Assembly (NCBI RefSeq): GCF_017312485.1
Contig: NZ_BMBA01000001.1
Span: 820,396 to 884,395, forward strand
DNA length: 64,000 bases
Direction of reading: 5' to 3'
From: Clostridium zeae
GTDB lineage: Bacteria > Bacillota > Clostridia > Clostridiales > Clostridiaceae
The position numbers and the translations under genes were made by a program. Below are positions 1-8,513 of this stretch, piece by piece; the stretch's first letter is position 1, and every line of letters begins with the position of its first letter. The notes beneath the pieces are model-generated. The model did not search any database, had not been told where the DNA came from, and worked only from the letters and a program-made list of their open reading frames with translations.

Positions 1-43
1 TCTTTTGCATATAAGACCTCAAAAAACTCTTTTTCTATTTCTT

Positions 44-166
44 TCAAGTTATTATCCAAGGTAAGTTTTCTTCTTCGCATCTATTTTCTAAATGAGAAAA
101 GTCCCATCCTTCAAAGGTATCCTTTTCCTCTTTTTCCCACAACTCTTTTAGTTCTCTATACTCCAT
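44..166 (-). pseudogene. N-terminal relic of a class I SAM methyltransferase-like gene
   Basis: A GAGGGATTGTT ribosome binding site precedes an ATG at 166 and a 40-codon reading frame that ends in TGA at 44-46. The peptide (MEYRELKELW..., then EGWDFSHLENR and ENLPW) resembles, from memory, the extreme N-terminus of small clostridial SAM-dependent methyltransferases, where a W-x-F-S-hydrophobic motif and an LPW motif come just before the SAM fold. No SAM-binding domain follows. After the LPW motif a different frame (LDNNLKEIEKEFFEVLYAK) stays open to the window edge, which suggests a frameshift or a fusion to another gene fragment. It could instead be a real small ORF, but the abrupt end within a recognisable domain favours a relic. 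The family assignment is inferred from a short stretch only. Confidence 0.5.
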
Positions 167-255
167 AACAATCCCTCTTATCTCCCATTTCACTATTTCA
201 CTATCTCACTATCTGAAAATGCATCCATATATCACATGCTTATTTGGATACACCA

Positions 256-708
256 CTATTCAAACTCCCCTTCTTCAGGAACATATTCACCAGTAACTTC
301 AATAATATTTCCATCAGGATCTGTGAATTGAAAGTAATAATATGGGCTAACATTACATACATATCTAATCTTTGTGAGCTTGTCAGTAATATCTAAATTC
401 TTAACTCTCTCATACTCTTTTCTAAGATTTTCATCCCAAAAATTTAGCACAAACTTACGGGTATTTGGAGCAGCAGTAATTGACTTCATATCATCAAAGT
501 ACTCTATATACTCACCCTTATGTACAACTAAATTTGGATTTTCCGAGTCAAAATGTCCATTCATAATGGATATACACTTTCCTTCAAACTCAAATATTGC
601 AAACCTGTCCATATTTTTTCTGGTAACTGGAATCTGTAATAGCTTTTCATAGAAATCAATTGATTTATTAAAATCATCTACAATCAAATAAATTGAACCT
701 AAATGCAT
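256..708 (-). CDS. VOC (glyoxalase/bleomycin-resistance) family protein
   Basis: The 150-aa protein starts at an ATG preceded by AGGAGGGATGAA. It has the two beta-alpha-beta-beta-beta modules of the vicinal oxygen chelate fold: an N-terminal MHLGSIYLIVDDFNKSIDFYEKLL module and a C-terminal module ending YYYFQFTDPDGNIIEVTGEY. His2 and the Glu of IIEVTGEY are in the positions used for metal binding in the family. Such proteins include glyoxalase I, dioxygenases and drug-binding proteins, and the substrate cannot be deduced here. The gene is monocistronic, with no obvious partner. It is about the usual single-subunit length (120-150 aa), with a short acidic C-terminal tail. Confidence 0.85.
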   Translation of the reverse strand: MHLGSIYLIVDDFNKSIDFYEKLLQIPVTRKNMDRFAIFEFEGKCISIMNGHFDSENPNLVVHKGEYIEYFDDMKSITAAPNTRKFVLNFWDENLRKEYERVKNLDITDKLTKIRYVCNVSPYYYFQFTDPDGNIIEVTGEYVPEEGEFE

Positions 709-1017
709 TTCATCCCTCCTATAAAATAAGTGTTTATTACTTATTTTGATGACATCAAAGTTTTATTATTATTCTAATTATAACATTTTTTGTAAATATA
801 TTTTGTATTATCATACCGTTTTCCATCAAAAGGTATAGTTTTTGATTAGCTTTTTCTGTCAATTATCTTTTGTAAGATTGTTTCTCCCACCTCATCCCCT
901 ACTAAAAAACTTGACATAAAGTTACTTTAGTATGTTATATTTATTTTGCCATTAACCTCATGGTACGGCAATTATTTAAAATTACTATTGTAACTTTTTC
1001 AAATTAGGAGGTTTTAT

Positions 1018-1959
1018 ATGTTTACAGCGGTTTTAGCCATAGTTATTGGGGTAGGACTGGCAAACCAAACAGCTATTAACTCATATTTAAGAAAATTTGT
1101 TGGTTCTCCATTCTTGGCTTCAATGATCTCATTTGTAATTGGAACTATTTTTTTAACAGCAGCTACTCTAATTAGCGGTTCTTCACTTACAGTTCCACTG
1201 CATCTATTTGCCACTGAGCCTTATTGGTTGTGGTTAGGAGGTGTTTGTGGTGTTATTGCACTTACTTCAAATATTCTTCTATTTTCAAAACTAGGAAGTG
1301 TGCAAACAACTGTTATGCCAATTCTCGGAATGAGTGTCATGGGAATGATAATTGATAATTTTGGTTGGTTTAATTCAATGAAACATTCTTTTGGCTTTAA
1401 TAGAATTATTGGAGTTGTTCTCGTACTAATAGGAGTATTTTTATCTGTTGCTGTACAGTCAGTTAGGACTAATAGCAACAGTAAATCAGAGAAAGAAAAG
1501 AAAAAATTTGAACTTTTAATATGGCAGATTATAGGTATATTAGTAGGTTTTTTGATGGCTATTCAATCAGCAATTAATGGTCAGTTAGGTCGTGTGGTTC
1601 ATTCTACTTTTCATGCAGCTTTTATTTCGTTTTTTGTTGGTTCATCTATTTTGATTGTTGTAGTAGGATTAAAAGAACACTCCTATTCAAATATTAAAAA
1701 ACCAATTACTCAAGGTGCACCCTGGTGGATCTGGATTGGCGGTTTTATTGGGGCATTATATATTCTTATTAATGTCTATTTAGTTGGACAAATCGGAACT
1801 GGTCAAACTGTAGTTCTTGCTCTATTCGGACAAATTGCAGGAAGTTTATTAGTTCAGCAATTTGGTTTACTAAATTCTGTTAAGAACAAAATTATTCCAA
1901 TCCAAGTAGTTGGATTGCTTATTATGTTGATAGGAGTTGTTTTGATTAAAATATTTTAA
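1018..1959 (+). CDS. DMT-superfamily transporter, tandem DUF606 (YdcZ-like)
   Basis: The 313-aa integral membrane protein starts at an ATG with an AGGAGG site 7 nt upstream. It has about ten hydrophobic segments in two similar halves. Half one begins LAIVIGVGLANQTAINSYLR and half two begins IGILVGFLMAIQSAINGQLGR; the repeated pattern of small residues followed by Q-x-A/S-I-N is typical of the DUF606/YdcZ family. Most family members are single about 150-aa units, so this is the internally duplicated form. DMT proteins export or import small metabolites; the substrate is unknown. The gene is transcribed alone and ends at a hairpin. Confidence 0.85.
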   Translation: MFTAVLAIVIGVGLANQTAINSYLRKFVGSPFLASMISFVIGTIFLTAATLISGSSLTVPLHLFATEPYWLWLGGVCGVIALTSNILLFSKLGSVQTTVMPILGMSVMGMIIDNFGWFNSMKHSFGFNRIIGVVLVLIGVFLSVAVQSVRTNSNSKSEKEKKKFELLIWQIIGILVGFLMAIQSAINGQLGRVVHSTFHAAFISFFVGSSILIVVVGLKEHSYSNIKKPITQGAPWWIWIGGFIGALYILINVYLVGQIGTGQTVVLALFGQIAGSLLVQQFGLLNSVKNKIIPIQVVGLLIMLIGVVLIKIF

Positions 1960-1977
1960 TATGTAATTACAAGCATT

Positions 1978-2009
1978 AAAGAGAAGCTACGTTAAAGTTG
2001 CTTCTCTTT
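1978..2009 (+). terminator. Rho-independent terminator after the DUF606 transporter
   Basis: The arms AAAGAGAAGC (1978-1987) and GCTTCTCTTT (2000-2009) are perfectly complementary across a 12-nt loop, and an AT-rich tail follows. It lies 19 nt after the transporter stop and just before the convergent GlpM-like gene, so it may work in both directions. Confidence 0.8.
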
Positions 2010-2050
2010 AAATATTAAAATAAAGCTAGGACAAAGTTTTAAAATAATTG

Positions 2051-2392
2051 CTAAACTATATTTAAATTCTTCCATATTATAATCAATATTGACGAAAAAA
2101 CTATCCAAACTATACTTGATATTAAAATAGAATTAAATATGTCGTATTTTTTCAAAGCATAATTTAGTGCAAAAAGAAACATCACAAAGGGTATTGCTGA
2201 TAACATCGCAAAATGCGTTGTTACACGAACTTTTGAAGCTCCTTGCTCTTTGTACATGAAATAATATGCAAGAATACTTAAACCAGGAAAACTCAATACT
2301 AATCCAGCAATATAATAATTATGTGATTTTGATATAAAGTGAACAGCAATCATAATGATCACAGCTACAATGCATTTTATAAGTAAATTCAA
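2051..2392 (-). CDS. GlpM-family membrane protein
   Basis: The 113-aa protein has four hydrophobic segments. Its N-terminus (LLIKCIVAVIIMIAVHFISKSHNYYIAGLV) closely follows the pattern of E. coli GlpM, including the S-K-x-x-N-Y-Y-I-A-G-L motif between helices one and two. GlpM was named for its effect on alginate production and glycerol metabolism in Pseudomonas; its biochemical role is not known. The start is a TTG at 2392 with a weak AGAAGAGA sequence upstream. The gene lies 27 nt after the GNAT gene on the same strand, so the two are probably cotranscribed. Confidence 0.8.
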   Translation of the reverse strand: MNLLIKCIVAVIIMIAVHFISKSHNYYIAGLVLSFPGLSILAYYFMYKEQGASKVRVTTHFAMLSAIPFVMFLFALNYALKKYDIFNSILISSIVWIVFSSILIIIWKNLNIV

Positions 2393-2419
2393 TCGTAATC
2401 TCTTCTTTCCTTAACTGAT

Positions 2420-2932
2420 TTATTCTTCTAGAGGCACTTCAGGTCCTTTTAAATCTAATTGATAAAAAGCTAAGTCTAGCCATTTACCAAATTTAAAGCC
2501 TGCCTTCTTTACTGTACCTGAATATTCAAATCCCATTTTCTCATGCATTTTTATGCTGCCTTCATTTGCTGCATCAATACCAGCAACAAGTGTTGCATAC
2601 TCTCTTTCATTTGCAATTTTTATTAGATCCTTCATTAACTTTGCTGCAATCCCATGATTTCTATATTCCTTATGAACATATATGGAATGCTCTATTGTAT
2701 ATTTATATGCTGGCCATTGTCTAAAATGCCCAAATGTAGCGAACCCAACCACCTTATCACTTTCTTCAAATACTAACAAAGGATATCCATCCTGCTTCTT
2801 CTTTTCGTACCATTGTTTTTTCTCCTCAAGAGTCTGAATCTTATAAGCATAAATCGCTGTTGTGTTAAGTATAGCATCGTTATAAATTTCTAAAATATCC
2901 TTTAAATCCTTCTCATTTGCTTCTCTTATCAT
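2420..2932 (-). CDS. GNAT N-acetyltransferase, phosphinothricin acetyltransferase-like
   Basis: The 170-aa single-domain acetyltransferase starts at an ATG with AAGGAG 6 nt upstream. The N-terminus (MIREANEKDLKDILEIYNDAI) matches the YncA/Pat subgroup, where I-Y-N-x-A-I is characteristic. The acetyl-CoA pyrophosphate-binding motif is at residues 91-100 (RNHGIAAKLM), followed by N-E-G-S-I-K-M-H-E-K-M-G-F, the typical motif B. Family members acetylate phosphinothricin, methionine sulfoximine or related amino acid analogues, and a specific substrate is not visible. It is followed closely by the GlpM-like gene. Confidence 0.9.
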   Translation of the reverse strand: MIREANEKDLKDILEIYNDAILNTTAIYAYKIQTLEEKKQWYEKKKQDGYPLLVFEESDKVVGFATFGHFRQWPAYKYTIEHSIYVHKEYRNHGIAAKLMKDLIKIANEREYATLVAGIDAANEGSIKMHEKMGFEYSGTVKKAGFKFGKWLDLAFYQLDLKGPEVPLEE

Positions 2933-3075
2933 TTTCTACTCCTTCTGTAACAAACTTGTTTCCTATATTTTAGCACCTTCTCCTGCAACCCGTAAAATTG
3001 ACTTTATTAATTACCTGCTATAGAATGAAGTTATATCAAACCGTTAAGCAGAATGAGGTAAGGGGTAGTGATGAA

Positions 3076-3996
3076 ATGACACTGCAACAGTTTAAGTACA
3101 TAGTAGAGATTTCCAAGCATAATTCTATCAGCAAAGCAGCTTCTGCACTTTACGTGACTCAGCCTAGTATCAGTAAGGCAGTACAGGAAATAGAAAGTGA
3201 TTTAGGTATTACCATTCTTGATAGAACAAATAAAGGAGTTGTCTTCACAAAAGAAGGCACTGAATTGTTATTCTATGCTAAAATGATTCTGGAACAAACA
3301 GAATCTGTCGCTTATCATTTTAACAAGCATAAGGCAGCAGACTTAATAAAGTTTTCCATCTCATCACAACATTATAGTTTTGCCATAGAAGCTGTGGCAA
3401 ATCTAATGCATTATTTTGCAGAGCAAAAATATGAATTGACGATTCGTGAGGGAAAGGCAACTGAGGTTATTGACGACGTGTGTGCTAGCAGAAGTATTCT
3501 TGGAATCTTATCTTTGACGGATTTAAATAAGGGACTTTTTGAGCGTTACTTTATATCAAACTCATTAGAATTTACACCCCTCGCCTCACTAAAACAACAT
3601 GTCTTTCTTAGAAAAGAACATCCTCTAACTAATTTCAAATCCATTACCTTAGAACAGCTACAGCATTATCCCTATCTGACTTATCAACAGGATGATGTCT
3701 TACTCCATTTTGCAGAAGAATCCATAAATATAGACAATACCACAAAGCTTGTATATGTTAAGGATAGGGGTACAATGGATAATCTCCTATCAAATACCGA
3801 TGGCTACAATCTCGGAACCGGCTGTATTGTGGAAAATTACACGAATTCCAATATTATTTCTATCCCTTTAGAAGGAAGCGATCAGATTCAAGTTGGTTTT
3901 GTAAAACGAAAAGATGTATTTTTGTCAGAAGAACTTTTGTTATACATTGATTTTTTGACAGCAGCGTTGTTAAAATCTGCACCTAAAGAGTTATAA
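3076..3996 (+). CDS. LysR-family transcriptional regulator
   Basis: I start the 306-aa protein at the ATG at 3076 (MTLQQFKYIVEI), because LysR proteins normally begin this close to the winged helix and the longer frame from 2998 adds 26 residues without family character. The HTH is at residues 1-62 (SISKAASALYVTQPSISKAVQEIESDLGI), then a linker helix and a periplasmic-binding-protein-like effector domain from about 90 to 300. It is transcribed away from the GNAT/GlpM operon, which shares the upstream region and could be its target; this is inference from divergence only. The effector is unknown. Confidence 0.88.
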   Translation: MTLQQFKYIVEISKHNSISKAASALYVTQPSISKAVQEIESDLGITILDRTNKGVVFTKEGTELLFYAKMILEQTESVAYHFNKHKAADLIKFSISSQHYSFAIEAVANLMHYFAEQKYELTIREGKATEVIDDVCASRSILGILSLTDLNKGLFERYFISNSLEFTPLASLKQHVFLRKEHPLTNFKSITLEQLQHYPYLTYQQDDVLLHFAEESINIDNTTKLVYVKDRGTMDNLLSNTDGYNLGTGCIVENYTNSNIISIPLEGSDQIQVGFVKRKDVFLSEELLLYIDFLTAALLKSAPKEL

Positions 3997-4028
3997 GCTG
4001 CATTTTAAATAACTGAAGCTTATAACTC
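3988..4028 (+). terminator. Hairpin overlapping the LysR stop codon
   Basis: A 12-bp perfect inverted repeat, GAGTTATAAGCT (3988-3999) and AGCTTATAACTC (4017-4028), includes the LysR stop codon in its left arm. The downstream tail is only moderately T-rich, so terminator function is likely but not certain. Confidence 0.55.
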
Positions 4029-4127
4029 CTAATTTAAAATACCTTTCAATACCGCTTAAGTGCAGTTTAGTTCACAGCTTTGACTCATAGATTTATTACA
4101 AAAATAGAAAGTTAAAGGTGCAAAAAT

Positions 4128-4820
4128 ATGAAAGATAAAGCAATTAAATATTTAATAAAAAATCCATTATTACATATGGGAATGATTGAGCCAATACGTA
4201 AAGATACTGTAGATATACTATATGCTGATACAGATGGTGTACTGATAAAGGAACTAAAAAGTAATGCATATATGCTATCTGTAGACAATTTTAAAAAAGG
4301 ACAAGAACTATTAAATAGTATATCTAACTGCAATCTAATTGTCTCACATCAAAAATTTATGGTTGATTATATATTAAACAAGTTTGGACTAAATGAAAAA
4401 CTTGAATGTTATCAAGCAGTATACATGGATAAAGTTAAACTTAATCTAAGTAAAGATTTAGAAATAAGGCAGTTAGATGAAGACCAAATAGATGTTATAT
4501 TAACGCATTATGATAAATTGTCGATTAGCGAAATCAAAGCAATTTTAAAGGACGGAAATTTGTTTGGTGGATATAAGAATGGAGAACTAATGGGCTTTAT
4601 TGGAAATCATTTAGAAGGAAGTCTAGGCATCTTAGAGGTATTTCCTCAATATAGACGTTTGGGATATGGAGCAATGCTTGAACGTTACATGATAAATCAA
4701 ATGCTTGAAAAAGGTTTAATCCCATTTGCACAGATTGAAGTAAACAATGAAAAATCCTTAGCCTTACAAACCAAACTTGGATTTAGTATATCAAAGGAAA
4801 GCTTGTTTTGGATATTCTAA
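4128..4820 (+). CDS. GNAT-family acetyltransferase, two-module type
   Basis: The 230-aa protein begins at an ATG preceded by AAAGGTGC. The N-terminal 105 residues form a degenerate module. The C-terminal half carries the GNAT core, with the acetyl-CoA motif YRRLGYGAML at residues 175-184 and the following N-E-K-S-L-A-L-Q-x-K-L-G-F motif at about 205-217. The layout resembles FR47-like acetyltransferases of Firmicutes. The substrate cannot be predicted. It stands alone between the LysR gene and the Xre-phosphotransferase gene. Confidence 0.82.
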   Translation: MKDKAIKYLIKNPLLHMGMIEPIRKDTVDILYADTDGVLIKELKSNAYMLSVDNFKKGQELLNSISNCNLIVSHQKFMVDYILNKFGLNEKLECYQAVYMDKVKLNLSKDLEIRQLDEDQIDVILTHYDKLSISEIKAILKDGNLFGGYKNGELMGFIGNHLEGSLGILEVFPQYRRLGYGAMLERYMINQMLEKGLIPFAQIEVNNEKSLALQTKLGFSISKESLFWIF

Positions 4821-4973
4821 AAAATTATATTCATAATGAAGTTAAATCATGATTTTATTATACATAGACGTAAAATTAAAAATTGTTTATAAGGTTTGCG
4901 TTTGATAATAAGATGTTAACTAATAGTTGAGTCAACTTCCTATTTTTTATATAGTTTTTTGCTTTTTTAAAGC

Positions 4974-4997
4974 TATAATTAAATCATCAGCGCTGAT
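4974..4997 (+). promoter_or_regulatory. -10 box and palindromic operator of the Xre-APH gene
   Basis: A consensus TATAAT (4974-4979) is followed 6 nt later by a perfect 12-bp palindrome, ATCAGCGCTGAT (4986-4997), which would cover the transcription start. The ribosome binding site and ATG begin about 12 nt downstream. A palindrome at +1 in front of an HTH gene suggests autorepression. No good -35 box is seen at 17-nt spacing. Confidence 0.6.
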
Positions 4998-5022
4998 AAT
5001 AAAATTAGAAGGAGAACTTTTT

Positions 5023-6372
5023 ATGCTTGATATAAAAAAAGTTGGGGTAAAAATTGCTTCGTTGCGAAAAAAAAATGGTTTATCCCAGGAAAAATTAGCT
5101 GAAATGCTCTGTATATCCCCTCAAGCTATTAGTAAATGGGAAAACGGTCATTCACTTCCAGAAACATCTTTATTACCAGTCCTTTGTCAGATTTTAAGCT
5201 GTACTATTGATGAGTTAATTATGCCAGCTTATTCTTTTAATGAAAAAATTGAAGAAGAAAAACCAAATATTCTTCAAATGCAGGCAGAACATGTTGCAAA
5301 ATACGTAATTCAGCAATTAGGGAGTAATACAGGTTCTGAACAAATACTAGGCTTGGATGATAATACAATTATATACTCTATAAAGAAAACAAACCCTAAT
5401 GTAGGAAACTGTATAGTAACTAGAGGAAAAGCTGAAAAGCACTCTAGATATACGAGTTTATATATTACCGTAGTGTCTCCACAAAAAGAGTTCAAGTTAA
5501 TTGAAAAAATATACTCAGGCGACGACAAAGAACTCTATGGCTACAGCCTTTTCTATCATCATATATCTACAATACCTCTACTGTACTACATTGACTTTCA
5601 GAAAAAAATTATTCTTATGGAAGATTTGAATGATTATATACAAGGATTTAATTTTGATGAAGATAATGAGTACGGCAATAAATTTAGAGAAAATTATTAT
5701 TCATTATTAAGAGAAACTGCAAACCTACATTCAACTTTTTGGGAAAACAGCGATACATTCGAGCAATTAGGACTTAACTGGCGTCATGAAACCAAAGAAA
5801 ACCTACTGGCTCATATAGATGGAATGGAAAAGGATTTTTTGAAATACAGAAAAGATGAAGAGTCTGGTAAAATTCCAAAGGTATGGGATATACACAAAAA
5901 TAACATAGATGCAAAAAAACTCAATCTTTTTCAAGATGCTATCCAATTGTTAAAGCAACAATATATAAATTATATAGACACAAGATTTCATTCCAAAAAA
6001 AATATAACAATTATTCATGGTGATCTACACCCCGGAAATACATTTCTTTCAAAATCAAACGATAATACAGTTAAATTTATTGACTTTGAAGCAGTGAGAG
6101 TTGGTTTGTGCACAGAAGATCTTGCAATGTTATTAGCCCTTCATATTGAGCCTGACAAAAAATATGCTAAGCCTTTAATTGACTATTATTACAACTGTCT
6201 TTGTGAAAAGATTAATGGATACTCATACGAAATATTTATAAATGACTACAAAATATCAATAATGGAAAATATGTTTTTCACAATTCGATTATTAAATACC
6301 GGTATTTACGACTTCACGATGAGAGACAGGGCTATTAAAGCCTTTGAAACCTTTGTACTTGAAAAAGAATAG
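5023..6372 (+). CDS. Xre HTH - aminoglycoside-phosphotransferase-like fusion protein
   Basis: I start at the ATG at 5023, which has AAGGAGAAC upstream and opens directly into the HTH; the longer frame from 4927 runs through the promoter. The protein is 449 aa. Residues about 5-60 are a Cro/CI-type HTH (GLSQEKLAEML, ISPQAISKWENG). From about 110 onward is a choline/aminoglycoside kinase (APH) fold with the catalytic loop HGDLHPGN near residue 332 and the metal-binding IDFE about 20 residues later, so the kinase active site is intact. APH enzymes phosphorylate antibiotics or small metabolites. Fusion to a DNA-binding domain suggests either a self-regulated resistance enzyme or a metabolite-sensing regulator. 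The upstream palindrome supports autoregulation. Confidence 0.85.
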   Translation: MLDIKKVGVKIASLRKKNGLSQEKLAEMLCISPQAISKWENGHSLPETSLLPVLCQILSCTIDELIMPAYSFNEKIEEEKPNILQMQAEHVAKYVIQQLGSNTGSEQILGLDDNTIIYSIKKTNPNVGNCIVTRGKAEKHSRYTSLYITVVSPQKEFKLIEKIYSGDDKELYGYSLFYHHISTIPLLYYIDFQKKIILMEDLNDYIQGFNFDEDNEYGNKFRENYYSLLRETANLHSTFWENSDTFEQLGLNWRHETKENLLAHIDGMEKDFLKYRKDEESGKIPKVWDIHKNNIDAKKLNLFQDAIQLLKQQYINYIDTRFHSKKNITIIHGDLHPGNTFLSKSNDNTVKFIDFEAVRVGLCTEDLAMLLALHIEPDKKYAKPLIDYYYNCLCEKINGYSYEIFINDYKISIMENMFFTIRLLNTGIYDFTMRDRAIKAFETFVLEKE

Positions 6373-6424
6373 TATCTACAAAAATTCATAGCTAAATTAG
6401 CTTATAAATTCCCTAGAATTCTAA

Positions 6425-6455
6425 TTAAGGGAAGTGATTTTATCACTTCCCTTAA
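6425..6455 (+). terminator. Terminator after the Xre-APH gene
   Basis: A 13-bp perfect stem (6425-6437 with 6443-6455; core AAGGGAAGTGA / TCACTTCCCTT) with a 5-nt loop lies about 50 nt after the stop. It also sits just beyond the end of the convergent DUF2922 gene and may serve both. Confidence 0.8.
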
Positions 6456-6488
6456 AAGTTTTGAAATACAAAGAGATTTTTTTTACTT

Positions 6489-6734
6489 TTACCCTACCTT
6501 ATATTCATCAATATTCTTTGTTATAATCTGCGCTGTCACTTTCTGCACAAGCTTACCACCAGAACTAAAGAAGGTGTTTTTAGCTATTATGGTGTCCATT
6601 GCCTTTGATATTTCCGCTGATGTTAAAGTATCCTTTATTCCTCTAAGCAATAGATTAATATTATTTCCCTTCTCATTAGTACCAGTCTTATACTTCATTA
6701 TCATAGAATTCCCGCTTAATATTGATGTTGCCAT
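6489..6734 (-). CDS. DUF2922 family small protein
   Basis: The 81-aa protein starts at an ATG with GGAGGTGATAAGTT upstream. Its C-terminal half (LTSAEISKAMDTIIAKNTF, SSGGKLVQKVTAQIITKNIDEY) follows the DUF2922 consensus, in which an AMDxIIxxNxF helix is followed by a G-G-x-L-x-x-x-x-x-A-x-I-x-x-x strand. The function of DUF2922 is unknown; these genes are common in spore-forming Firmicutes, often next to DUF1659 and YvrJ genes. Here the YvrJ gene is the divergent neighbour 159 nt away, so the usual association is kept but the orientation is not the usual tandem one. Confidence 0.8.
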   Translation of the reverse strand: MATSILSGNSMIMKYKTGTNEKGNNINLLLRGIKDTLTSAEISKAMDTIIAKNTFFSSGGKLVQKVTAQIITKNIDEYKVG

Positions 6735-6893
6735 AACTTATCACCTCCATCTATCTTTTTATGTTTTAATAAAGGCTACTTTTGAAATGCTATTGAAAGT
6801 TAACGGTCCAAAGTCTAAAAACTTTGCTATTTTCAAATATACTTATAGAATCTTACTCACTAAAGCATATATGTTATTTAGGAGGTGATATTA

Positions 6894-7082
6894 ATGGAGA
6901 TAAATGATTTTGTCAATCTTATTGCTAACATAGGCTTTCCGGTGGCAACCAGTGCCTATCTGCTAATAAGACTTGAAAAACAGATCATTGGCCTTACAGC
7001 ATCTATTAACAAACTCAATACCATAATTTCTACTAAACTTGGTATCGTTATTGACACTGCTGAAAATAACAAGATAGCCTAA
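6894..7082 (+). CDS. YvrJ-family small membrane protein
   Basis: I start at the ATG at 6894 (MEINDFVNLIANIGFPVATS), which has AGGAGGTGAT 3-4 nt upstream; an upstream start would overlap this site. The 62-aa product matches the YvrJ family: a short N-terminal F-V-x-L-I-A-N-x-G-F-P-x-A membrane segment, then Y-L-L-x-R-x-E and an amphipathic tail. The role is unknown; the family is small, single-pass and found in Bacilli and Clostridia. Divergent from the DUF2922 gene. Confidence 0.8.
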   Translation: MEINDFVNLIANIGFPVATSAYLLIRLEKQIIGLTASINKLNTIISTKLGIVIDTAENNKIA

Positions 7083-7091
7083 GAATGTAAA

Positions 7092-7123
7092 AACAGCTTG
7101 GAGGAAATTTCCAAGCTGTTCTT
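7092..7123 (+). terminator. Terminator between YvrJ and the convergent anti-sigma gene
   Basis: An 11-bp perfect stem, AACAGCTTGGA (7092-7102) and TCCAAGCTGTT (7110-7120), has a 7-nt loop and a short CTTTA tail. It lies 10 nt after YvrJ and 40 nt beyond the end of the anti-sigma gene, and could work in both directions. Confidence 0.75.
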
Positions 7124-7162
7124 TATATTCCTAGGCTCATTATATTAATAATGTAAATATTA

Positions 7163-8512
7163 TTATTTAACTTGAATAGTAGTACTATAATCTTTTAAAA
7201 TCTTAATCCTTGATCCATCGTAAGTACCAACCATAATATTTTTTGCATCTCCAATTTTATATATCCTCAATCCTTGATTTTCATTATCGTACTTTTCCTG
7301 AAGTGATTTTGCTTTGTCATCATTAGGGAATTCAAGCTGAGTACCATCTGCTGTTAAATATATTTCCGAGTCACATAGCTGTCTATAACTTTCCTTGCCA
7401 AAGTACTCATTAGCATACTTTACAACTAAGTAACCATCTTCTAAAAAGTAATCTTTGATCAGAACACTTCTATCACTATCCACTGGTAGTATTATTGGCT
7501 TTTTATTTTGAAGATCCATTTTAACTGGTGGTAGCTTATCAGCCTCAGTTTGCGACCTGGTTCTATAAACTGGAATTATAGTTATACTTTGAGTATCAGG
7601 ACTACTAATAAAGTTATCTCTCCATGTAGGCACTTTCTCTATCATTCCATCACTTCCTCCTACTGCCCCATCCCAGCATAGACCATGTCCCTTATCATCT
7701 AAAACAATAAAATCACTTAATTTGTCATCTTCACTTTCATAAATCTGACCACTTCCTTTTACAGTTAAAGTAAGTGGAGAATACGTAGCTGAAAGTATTT
7801 CACCTTTTTTGCCATTAACTTCAATTTGTTTATTAATATTTTTCACTACAGTTTTCTCTACTTGTTTGCTTTTATCAAGGAAGAACTTAACTCCCCAGTT
7901 TCCTTTTTTTCCATACATCTTTGATATATCTATGTCTATGTTCATCTTGTTTTCTTTAACATCATTTGACCAGTCAATCTTTTTTAAAACTTTAATGGTA
8001 TTTTTGTCTATAAATTTTGTGGTTGCCCCTGCTGCAGTACTTACGCTTTTTCCATTTACCTTAAGTGAGGTTGGAATCAGTAGAGCATCAGTGTAATTAT
8101 TTTTTATTTCCTCGTTGTTATTTTTCACTGTAAAACTTAAGAAAAGTTTGTTGTCATCAGCGATTGCACTGTCAAAGGTAACCTCAATCCCACCGCTTGT
8201 TTTGGTCTTCCCTATTACATCTACATAATTAGCGTACTCACTATTCAAATTTAATAAATCGCTTTTTATCAAATCTCCTATTATTGGAATACTACTCGCT
8301 AAAGCTGGTTTAATAGTTATTATAGAAGATACTACAATAAATGAAAGAGAAGCAGCTATTGCTATTTTCTTTTTATACGATAATCTCTTTTTTGTTATCG
8401 ATTTTCTTAAATTTTGCTTTATTCTATTTTTCTCATCATAGTTTACAGAAGCCTCATACAGCTCCTCATCATCTATATTGATGTCATTTAACATTTCATA
8501 TATATCCTTCAT
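7163..8512 (-). CDS. DUF4179-type membrane anti-sigma factor
   Basis: The 449-aa protein has a cytoplasmic N-terminus of about 45 residues (MKDIYEMLNDINIDDEELYE, then a basic stretch), one transmembrane helix at about residues 49-70, and a large extracytoplasmic region of beta-rich DUF4179/DUF5643 character. Its start lies one nucleotide after the stop of the ECF sigma gene, so the two are translationally coupled. In this family the short N-terminal segment binds and inhibits the sigma factor, and the outer domain is thought to sense the envelope state. The inducing signal is unknown. The short overlapping frame on the other strand is a shadow. Confidence 0.85.
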   Translation of the reverse strand: MKDIYEMLNDINIDDEELYEASVNYDEKNRIKQNLRKSITKKRLSYKKKIAIAASLSFIVVSSIITIKPALASSIPIIGDLIKSDLLNLNSEYANYVDVIGKTKTSGGIEVTFDSAIADDNKLFLSFTVKNNNEEIKNNYTDALLIPTSLKVNGKSVSTAAGATTKFIDKNTIKVLKKIDWSNDVKENKMNIDIDISKMYGKKGNWGVKFFLDKSKQVEKTVVKNINKQIEVNGKKGEILSATYSPLTLTVKGSGQIYESEDDKLSDFIVLDDKGHGLCWDGAVGGSDGMIEKVPTWRDNFISSPDTQSITIIPVYRTRSQTEADKLPPVKMDLQNKKPIILPVDSDRSVLIKDYFLEDGYLVVKYANEYFGKESYRQLCDSEIYLTADGTQLEFPNDDKAKSLQEKYDNENQGLRIYKIGDAKNIMVGTYDGSRIKILKDYSTTIQVK

Positions 8513-8513
8513 G

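Noticed and set aside
6574-6888. 104-aa plus-strand frame
   Set aside because: It overlaps the DUF2922 gene on the other strand and has no ribosome binding site or domain.
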